From the NCBI GenBank assembly GCA_004367505.1, contig SFCB01000147.1, forward strand, positions 1 through 38,206: a DNA stretch of 38,206 nucleotides, written 5' to 3'. Below, one piece after another: positions 32,586 to 38,206 of this stretch (the stretch's first letter is position 1; every line of letters begins with the position of its first letter). The position numbers were made by a program, and so were the translations under genes. The notes under the pieces were generated by a model. The model did no database searches. It saw only the letters and a list, made by a program, of their open reading frames with translations, and was not told where the DNA came from. The DNA comes from Chloroflexi bacterium OHK40 (GTDB lineage Bacteria > Chloroflexota > Chloroflexia > Chloroflexales > Chloroflexaceae).

Positions 32586-32694
32586 GTCACGCCCGCGCGG
32601 GCGGGCGTCCCGAGCGTGACGTTCGAGGGCGCGGAAGGGCTGCTCCACCAGTTCAACGTGTCACGCCCGCACGGGCGGGCGTCCCGGGCGTGAC
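32586..32694. repeat. Two copies of a GTCACGCCCG inverted-repeat element
   Basis: Copy 1 has GTCACGCCCG (32586-32595) and CGAGCGTGAC (32611-32620), one mismatch. Copy 2 has GTCACGCCCG (32660-32669) and CGGGCGTGAC (32685-32694), perfect. Both have a 15-nt loop containing CGGGCGGGCGTCC. The whole gap 32426-32825 between the rpsR promoter and the gatA end has no gene and is rich in such GC palindromes. Confidence 0.6.
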
Positions 32695-32825
32695 GCCAGC
32701 GATCCGGCCCCACGCATGCGGGGGCTGGGGCATCCTGATGGAGCAGAAGCCGCGTGGGATCGAGGGGCTGTCCGTCCCTCAAAGCCAGCAGGGGAGGGCT
32801 CGCCGGAGCATGGTGGGGCCGGTGC

Positions 32826-34277
32826 TCAGAGGGCAGGCCGGCGGGTATGCCAGTCGGTTGCGCGCTGGTAGGCATCCCCGGTGCGCAGGAGAGTCTCTTC
32901 GGCGAAGGGCCTGCCGATCAGTTGCAGGCCGACCGGGAGCCCCTCGCTGAAGCCGCACGGTACCACCAGGCTTGGCATGCCAGCGAGGTTGATCGGCAGC
33001 GTGCAGACATCGGTAAGGTACATGGCCAGGGGGTCGTCAAGCTTCTGGCCGATCTTGAAGGCAACCGTCGGCGACGTAGGTGTTGCCAGCACATCGACCT
33101 GTGCGAAGGCCTCCTCGAAGTCCCGTTTGATCAGCGTACGTACTTGCTGGGCGCGCTTGTAGTAGGCGTCGTAGTAGCCAGCCGAGAGGGCGTAGGTGCC
33201 GAGCATGATCCGCCGGCGCACCTCCGCACCGAAGCGCCGGCCCCGCGTTAGCTCGATCTCGTCCCACATCGTCTCGCCGGGCTCTCGTGGGCCGTAGCGC
33301 ACCCCGTCGTAGCGCGCGAGGTTCGCGCTTGCCTCAGCCGGCGCGATGATATAGTAGGTGGGCAGGGCGTACTTCGTGTGGGGCAACGACACCTCGACCA
33401 CATCGGCGCCCAGGTCCTTGAGCGCCGCGATCGCCTCGCGGGTGGCGGCCTCGACGCCAGGCTCCATGCCCTCGACGAAATACTCGCGGGGCACGCCCAC
33501 CCGCAGGCCGCGTATCTCGCCCGTCAGGGCCGCGCGATAATCCGGCACCGGTATGGGAGCGCTGGTGCCGTCGCGTGGGTCGTGCCCGGCGATCACCCCG
33601 AGGATGAGCGCCAGGTCGGCCGCCGTCCAGGCGAAGGGGCCGATCTGGTCGAGCGAGGAGCCAAAGGCCACCAGCCCGTAGCGGCTGACCCGCCCGTACG
33701 TGGGTTTGAGGCCGCTCACTCCGCAGAGCGCGGCGGGCTGGCGGATGGAGCCACCCGTGTCTGTGCCGAGGCTGGCCGGAGCCATGCCCGCCGCCACGAC
33801 CGCCGCGCTGCCGCCGCTACTACCGCCCGGCACTCGCTCCGGATCCCAGGGGTTGCGGGTGATGTGGTAGGCGCTCGTCTCGGTGCTGGAGCCCATGGCA
33901 AACTCGTCGCAGTTCAGTTTGCCGAGGCTCACTGCCCCCGCCGCCTCAAGCCGCTCGACCACGGTGGCGTCGTATGGCGGCACAAAGCCCTCGAGGATGG
34001 CTGAGCCGCAGGTGGTTGGCACCCCGTTAGTGCAGATCACATCCTTGATTGCCAGGGGCACGCCGTGCAGCGGGCTGGAGTCGGCCCGGCGAGTAGCATC
34101 GGCCCGGCGGGCTCGTTCCAGCGCCCGCTCGGCGGTGATCGTCAGGAAGGCCCGTACGGTGGGCTCAACGGCTTCGATCCGGGATAGGTAGGCTTCAGTG
34201 AGCTCCGCCGAGCTGAGCTCACCCGCTGCCAGGGCGGCGCTCGCGGCGGCTACGGTGGTAGGGTAGCGCTCGGTCAT
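32826..34277 (-). CDS. gatA: Aspartyl/glutamyl-tRNA amidotransferase subunit A
   Basis: Amidase subunit of GatCAB, which converts Glu-tRNA(Gln) or Asp-tRNA(Asn) to the amidated form. The protein has 483 residues, the usual length. The amidase triad is Lys78 ([10 protein letters not shown]), Ser153 ([11 protein letters not shown]) and nucleophile Ser177 (TGGSIRQPA). [12 protein letters not shown] and the C-terminal [26 protein letters not shown] are GatA-specific. The ATG at 34277 has GGAG 7 nt upstream; the frame is open to 34334. gatB and gatC are not in the window, so gatA is expressed alone here. Confidence 0.95.
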   Translation of the reverse strand: MTERYPTTVAAASAALAAGELSSAELTEAYLSRIEAVEPTVRAFLTITAERALERARRADATRRADSSPLHGVPLAIKDVICTNGVPTTCGSAILEGFVPPYDATVVERLEAAGAVSLGKLNCDEFAMGSSTETSAYHITRNPWDPERVPGGSSGGSAAVVAAGMAPASLGTDTGGSIRQPAALCGVSGLKPTYGRVSRYGLVAFGSSLDQIGPFAWTAADLALILGVIAGHDPRDGTSAPIPVPDYRAALTGEIRGLRVGVPREYFVEGMEPGVEAATREAIAALKDLGADVVEVSLPHTKYALPTYYIIAPAEASANLARYDGVRYGPREPGETMWDEIELTRGRRFGAEVRRRIMLGTYALSAGYYDAYYKRAQQVRTLIKRDFEEAFAQVDVLATPTSPTVAFKIGQKLDDPLAMYLTDVCTLPINLAGMPSLVVPCGFSEGLPVGLQLIGRPFAEETLLRTGDAYQRATDWHTRRPAL

Positions 34278-34322
34278 GACACTCTCCAGGCTTGGCGCCG
34301 CCCAGGGGCGCCGCTCCGACCC

Positions 34323-34328
34323 ATTATA
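34323..34328 (-). promoter_or_regulatory. -10 element of gatA
   Basis: A perfect TATAAT on the minus strand, predicting transcription near 34316 and a leader of about 40 nt. No good -35 is visible. Confidence 0.45.
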
Positions 34329-34396
34329 GCGCACCGTCGACCGCCCTTGCTCGCGCCGTGGCGTGCAAGCCGATACGCTCCTGAGCCTTCCGTGGA

Positions 34397-34425
34397 TTGC
34401 CGGTCGCCACGCAATGCGCTATCCT
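34397..34425 (+). promoter_or_regulatory. Possible promoter of the clostripain-fold gene
   Basis: TTGCCG (34397-34402) and TATCCT (34420-34425) with a 17-nt spacer; start near 34433, 39 nt before the ATG. Confidence 0.35.
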
Positions 34426-34471
34426 GCCACTAACCGCGTTTGCTCCCGCGCTCGATCAGGTATCTCAGGCT

Positions 34472-37252
34472 ATGAATCGTCTTGCTCCTGCGCTGCTGCT
34501 GATCCTCGTGCTGGTTGGCCTTACCCCGCCCGCCCGTGCCCAGATCCTTCCCACGCCCTTCCGCCCCGATCTTCCAGCACCGGCGCCTCCCCCGCTGGTG
34601 CCGGCGGCTCCTGGTAGCCTTACACCTTCCCAGACGGCGTTGCGCTGCACCGAGGCGCTCAGCGATGGAAGCGTTGACATAACAAATCCTGCACAGTCGC
34701 CGTGGCTCGAGTACCGTCGTGTGCGCATCCTGACGACCGGCGAGTCCAGCTCGCCGCCCGGCGCGATCCTGATGCTCGAGGACAACGACGGCGATCCGGG
34801 CACAGGCCTTGATAGCGACTCTACCGGCCAGGAGATCGCCGTGCCCTCCAGCCTGAGTGAGCTGTACGGGAGTCTGCGCTTCCGCTACGCGAGCGGCTCC
34901 ACTGGCCCGGGTGACCGGCTGCGGATCGAGCTGTATGAGGTGGGGCGGATCACCAGCGCCGGCCTGCTGGCGCAGATCGATCTCGATGTGGCGGCGCGTG
35001 ATGATGGCACCTGGCAAACCTACGAGTGGGAACTGATCGACCAGGCGACGATCACACGGCTGCGGGGCCTCGGCCGGGTGGCGCTGCTCTTCACAACGGT
35101 CAATGCCGATAACGGCGCTCCCCAGCAACTCTGGCTCGACGACCTGAGCGCGAGCGTATGTGTGCCGGCGGCCAGCCTCAGCGGGCAGGTGCTACAGGCG
35201 GGCCAGGCTGCCGCAGATGCCGAGATGGTTGTGCTCACGCGCACCGAGGGTGGGGCGGGCGGCGCAACCAGCCTCGTCGCGGTCACACAGGCTGCTGCCG
35301 ACGGCAGCTACCGCTTCAGCGCGGTGCCGGCACTCACTGGCGGCGCCAGCTACCGGGTCTGGTATCTCAACGCCCCCACGGTCGCCACCCGCAGCGGCAA
35401 TCGCCTCGGTTTCTGGGCCGGCCCACTCGTCACGATCCTCTCGGATGGCGCCCAGGCTACCAGCCTCAACCTGGAGGTCGGCGATGTGGAGTTGATCGAG
35501 CCCGCGCCGGGCGCTACCGTGGTGGCCAGCGATGCCCAGCCCGCGCGCTTCCGCTGGTTTGGCCGTGGCCTGGGCAGCGAGCGCTTCCAGTTCTGCCTCT
35601 ACGATCCGGAGCGGGGCGATCTGACTACGGGACTGCCGCGCCAGCTCTGCGGGCCGATCATTAGCCCGTCCGGTGGTGCGCTCACCTTTGAGCTCGGGCC
35701 ATCCAGCTTCGCATCGGCCCCCGGCTTTGGCTTCGCCTATGGCCGGACCTATCGCTGGTACGTGGTTGTCTACGACCGTGACCCCCGGTTCGATGATCGC
35801 TACCAGTACGGCTACAGTTTTGCCGAGCGCTCGGTGACCTTTGTGGCTACGGCGCCACTGGTCGGAGGCGAGCCGCCTACCGCCGAGAGCGGCGACCCCG
35901 CGCCTGGCGCCGCCGGCGCGGATTGGACGCTGCTGATCTATGCTGCCGCCGACAACGCCCTCGGCGACCCGGCCCGCGCCCCACGCCTGGCCAGGCCCGC
36001 CGCGCAGCTCGCGCGCCTGCCGGTGCTGGCCGCTGCCGCGCCGAACGTGAATCTGCTGAGCCTGACCGACGACTATGGCAACAATGGCGCGCTGCTCTGC
36101 GCCTACCCGGCGGGTGCCCCGGCCGACTGCCGGCGTCGCAGCGAGCCAGACAGCGCCGACCCCCAGACGCTCGCCGCCTTCATCGCCGATGGGCTGGCCC
36201 GCTACCCGGCTCGCCAGACTGCTCTGCTCATCCTCTCTCCCGGCCAGGCTGCCGGCGAGCTCGCGCTCGACGAAACCGGCGCCGGTCACCCCCGGCTCAC
36301 CCTTGCCGGGCTTCGGGCGGCCTACGCGGCAGCTGGCCTGGGCGCCGGCACCCGGCTCGACCTGGTGATCTACCAGGCGCCCTTGCTCGGCAGCCTGGAG
36401 TTGTTGCGCTCCACCGCGCCCTACGCGCGCTACATGGTAGCCGCCTCCGACCAGATCTGGCAGCTGGCGCCCTACGAGCGGCTAGTGCCACTCCTGGCCG
36501 GCCCGGCGCGCACGGACGCGGCCGCCGCCGCTCGGGGCGCCGTCACCGCCTACCGCGACACAGCGGACACTTACGGTGCGGGCCTTGCCGTGAGCCTCGC
36601 CGCCTACGATCTGGGGCGTGCCGATGCGATCACTCAGGCCGCCGACGAGCTCGCCGTGGCTCTGCGCAGCGCCCTGGCCAGCGACTCCGCAACCATGCGG
36701 CCTGTTCTCGATGCCGTGCGCGCCGCCGTTCGGGTCTACGACTCGTCTGGCAATGGCCGTCACGATGAGCAGGCCGCCGGGGGCGGAACGGTGGCGCTCG
36801 AAGAGGATGCGCTCGTGGACCTGCGGGACCTTGCCGCGCGGTTGAGCCGTGCAGTCGGTACGCCGGCGGAGGTCGTGGGCGCCGCCGAGGGGCTCATCGC
36901 GCTTCTCGATGCCCCGGCCAGCACCCCCGTGATCGCCTCGGTGCAGCGTTCGGGGCGGAGTATCTCGGGCGCCTTCATTCATCTGAATGGGGCGAGCGGG
37001 CTCGGACTGTTCTTTCCGAATGGTAACCGGCTGGGCGGGCAGCCTGCACTCGTCGACGCGGCCCTCTACGGTGCGAGCGATGGCCCGCCCCGCGACGGCT
37101 CCTGGGGCGACCTGCTGCGTGGCTACCTTGGAAGCACGCTCGGCCTGGGGCCGGGCGGGGTCACCGAGGGCCTGGATGGCGCCGGGGCCTTCGAGCCGCT
37201 CCCCGGCGGCCTGATCGCCACCGACCTCGTGCTGCCGCTCGTGCGACGCTAA
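34472..37252 (+). CDS. Secreted clostripain-fold (C11) pseudopeptidase with N-terminal beta domains
   Basis: Protein of 926 residues. The signal peptide is 1-23 (cleavage after ARA). A Pro-rich linker is followed by a carbohydrate-binding-like beta sandwich (about 58-230), a carboxypeptidase-regulatory/CNA-B-like domain (about 234-340) and a further beta region to 460. The C11 fold begins at WTLLIYAAADNALGD (485-499). The catalytic His position (normally WDHG) reads LSPG, with Pro590, and the catalytic Cys position (FDACLM) reads YQAPLL, with Pro637. Both active residues are gone while flanking fold motifs stay (SLELL, YMVAASDQ, LEEDALVDLRDLA). It ends LVLPLVRR. The ATG at 34472 begins a clean signal peptide; the frame is open from 34397. 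A binding or structural surface role is inferred. Confidence 0.83.
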   Translation: MNRLAPALLLILVLVGLTPPARAQILPTPFRPDLPAPAPPPLVPAAPGSLTPSQTALRCTEALSDGSVDITNPAQSPWLEYRRVRILTTGESSSPPGAILMLEDNDGDPGTGLDSDSTGQEIAVPSSLSELYGSLRFRYASGSTGPGDRLRIELYEVGRITSAGLLAQIDLDVAARDDGTWQTYEWELIDQATITRLRGLGRVALLFTTVNADNGAPQQLWLDDLSASVCVPAASLSGQVLQAGQAAADAEMVVLTRTEGGAGGATSLVAVTQAAADGSYRFSAVPALTGGASYRVWYLNAPTVATRSGNRLGFWAGPLVTILSDGAQATSLNLEVGDVELIEPAPGATVVASDAQPARFRWFGRGLGSERFQFCLYDPERGDLTTGLPRQLCGPIISPSGGALTFELGPSSFASAPGFGFAYGRTYRWYVVVYDRDPRFDDRYQYGYSFAERSVTFVATAPLVGGEPPTAESGDPAPGAAGADWTLLIYAAADNALGDPARAPRLARPAAQLARLPVLAAAAPNVNLLSLTDDYGNNGALLCAYPAGAPADCRRRSEPDSADPQTLAAFIADGLARYPARQTALLILSPGQAAGELALDETGAGHPRLTLAGLRAAYAAAGLGAGTRLDLVIYQAPLLGSLELLRSTAPYARYMVAASDQIWQLAPYERLVPLLAGPARTDAAAAARGAVTAYRDTADTYGAGLAVSLAAYDLGRADAITQAADELAVALRSALASDSATMRPVLDAVRAAVRVYDSSGNGRHDEQAAGGGTVALEEDALVDLRDLAARLSRAVGTPAEVVGAAEGLIALLDAPASTPVIASVQRSGRSISGAFIHLNGASGLGLFFPNGNRLGGQPALVDAALYGASDGPPRDGSWGDLLRGYLGSTLGLGPGGVTEGLDGAGAFEPLPGGLIATDLVLPLVRR

Positions 37253-37255
37253 TTG

Positions 37256-37269
37256 AAACCATGCGGTTT
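37256..37269. terminator. Small hairpin between convergent genes
   Basis: AAACC (37256-37260) pairs with GGTTT (37265-37269) over ATGC, followed by GTTCGG. Short and weak, but placed just after the stop of the clostripain-fold gene. Confidence 0.25.
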
Positions 37270-37305
37270 GTTCGGTACCTCGTCGAGCAGCATGTGATAC
37301 GAACC

Positions 37306-38206
37306 TTACGGCATGCCCAGGTGCTGCTCGAAGAAGGCGAGGGTGCGCTCAAAGTAGAGGCGCTCTTGCTCGCCGCGAAGCGTATGCGGCCCGCCCTCGT
37401 AGAGGTACAGGGTCACATCTTTGCCGGCGGCTCGCAGCGCGTCGGCGATCGCGATGCTGGCCGAGGCGTCCACCGTGGTGTCGGCCGTGCCGTGGTGGAG
37501 CATCACCGGGGCCTGCACCAGCTCGAAGTAGCTTATCGGCGAGACGCGAGCGTAGGCTTCTGGATTGGCCTCAGGCGGGAAGGGGAAGGTATCGCTGCCG
37601 GGATTGCCGCCGCTCTGCCGGAAGCGGCGCGCGTAGTCGGCGGCCAGGTCGGCGGGGGCGGGCGCATAGATCACCGCCGCAGCGATCTGGTCGCTCACCG
37701 TGATTGCGGCGACGGTGCCGGATGCGCCACGGCTATGGCCCCACATGCCGACCTTGCCGGGGCGAGCCTGGGGCAGGCGCTGAGCAAGGGGAATCACACT
37801 GAGGATGTCGGTGTAGTAGCCCGTGTAGAAGGGATTGGGGCCATCGTCTCCGCCAGCGTAGCCACGGTAGTCGGGGGCCACCACCAGGTAGCCGCGCTGG
37901 GCGAAATAGTCGCTGAAGGCCCGGCTGTCCATGCCTGGCTGGTAGCGCTCACGGTCGATGTGCCCGCGGTTGGCGATGATCACCGGGAATGGCCCCTCGC
38001 CGTCGGGCAGGTGCAGGAGGCCCGTCAGGCGCAGCCCATCGGCCGAAGGATAGCTGATGCGGTAGCTGGTGTAGCCTGGGCCGCGGTTGTACACCTCGCC
38101 GATGCTTATCGCGCCCTCGCCGTACGGCAGCGCCCGCAGGTCAGGGATCGTCAGACCCGCCACCGGGTCGGGAGTCGGCGAGGGCGCCGGGGTGGGCGAG
38201 GGCGCC
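37306..38206 (-). CDS. Alpha/beta hydrolase (S9/dienelactone-hydrolase type), 5' end outside window
   Basis: At least 299 residues, cut at the window edge. The nucleophile is Ser in WGHSRGASG. The acid is Asp in HHGTADTTVD and the His lies in GGPHTL. The order and YLVVAPDYRGYAGGD, with VIIANRGH before it, fit prolyl-oligopeptidase-like or dienelactone-hydrolase-like enzymes. At the edge the frame reads a Pro/Thr/Ser repeat (APSPTP twice, then DP), a linker typical of secreted or lipid-anchored proteins, so the signal sequence is presumably just outside. A GTG at 38163 could be taken as start, but the linker continues through it. Substrate unknown. It is convergent with the clostripain-fold gene. 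Confidence 0.88.
   Translation of the reverse strand, partial: APSPTPAPSPTPDPVAGLTIPDLRALPYGEGAISIGEVYNRGPGYTSYRISYPSADGLRLTGLLHLPDGEGPFPVIIANRGHIDRERYQPGMDSRAFSDYFAQRGYLVVAPDYRGYAGGDDGPNPFYTGYYTDILSVIPLAQRLPQARPGKVGMWGHSRGASGTVAAITVSDQIAAAVIYAPAPADLAADYARRFRQSGGNPGSDTFPFPPEANPEAYARVSPISYFELVQAPVMLHHGTADTTVDASASIAIADALRAAGKDVTLYLYEGGPHTLRGEQERLYFERTLAFFEQHLGMP

Noticed and set aside
32754-33251. 165-codon plus-strand frame across the gatA end
   Set aside because: Mostly antisense to gatA, with repeat-derived codons at its start.

Overview
The window is GC-rich chromosomal DNA from a bacterium that looks like a member of the Chloroflexota, probably class Chloroflexia. This is a judgement from gene content and style, not from a marker-gene search. 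The content is mainly housekeeping genes: lexA, acpS, nnrD/nnrE, a pyrimidine-nucleoside phosphorylase, ftsY, fur-like, rpsR and gatA. Mixed in are large secreted or membrane proteins of a kind common in that phylum: CHRD-containing subtilases, an M50 protease with cyclic-nucleotide-type domains, a FecR-domain protein and a pseudokinase with an SH3b tail. No phage, transposase, CRISPR array, rRNA or tRNA was seen.

Layout. 1-2.1 kb: an ABC-2 permease converging on lexA across a perfect 16-bp hairpin. lexA has a consensus TTGACA-18-TATAAT promoter and diverges from a ROK kinase gene. 2.1-5.9 kb: a tightly packed four-gene operon of zinc-motif-less ROK kinase, gingipain-like (C25/caspase-fold) protein, small protein and FecR membrane protein. 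6.0-11.7 kb: a co-oriented run of acpS, nnrE-nnrD fusion, nucleoside phosphorylase, FmdB-type zinc ribbon, ftsY, small zinc ribbon and lipoprotein. 11.7-15.5 kb: a 1145-residue PqqD-like/M50/double cNMP-fold membrane protein, divergent from a 67-residue protein gene. 15.5-25.8 kb: two paralogous secreted subtilases with a CHRD or CHRD-derived domain between propeptide and catalytic core, separated by a beta-CASP nuclease with a duplicated unknown C-terminal domain. 26.0-31.5 kb: a class III aminotransferase, a REP-like repeat cluster, a methyltransferase, a pseudokinase, a GNAT and a nucleotidyltransferase. 31.5-34.3 kb: a Fur-family regulator, ribosomal protein S18 and gatA, all on the minus strand. 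34.4-38.2 kb: a secreted clostripain-fold protein that has lost both catalytic residues, then a 5'-truncated secreted alpha/beta hydrolase.

Themes. Several proteins keep an enzyme fold but lack its key residues: the pseudokinase, the pseudo-clostripain, two half-complete cyclic-nucleotide cassettes, and the CHRD domain of one subtilase. Three secreted proteins end in a similar short tail, P-[ML]-[VT]-x-R within the last few residues, which may be a sorting or surface-retention signal. Expression signals are unusually readable: extended -10 promoters (TGC-TATAxT) lie exactly 7 nt from the ATG of two genes, implying leaderless mRNAs, and convergent gene pairs end in hairpins that include their TAG stop codons.

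Limits. All assignments come from reading motifs and translations by eye. Family names are firm for the housekeeping genes. Functions of the FecR protein, the C25-like protein, the M50 complex and the 67-residue protein are inference.
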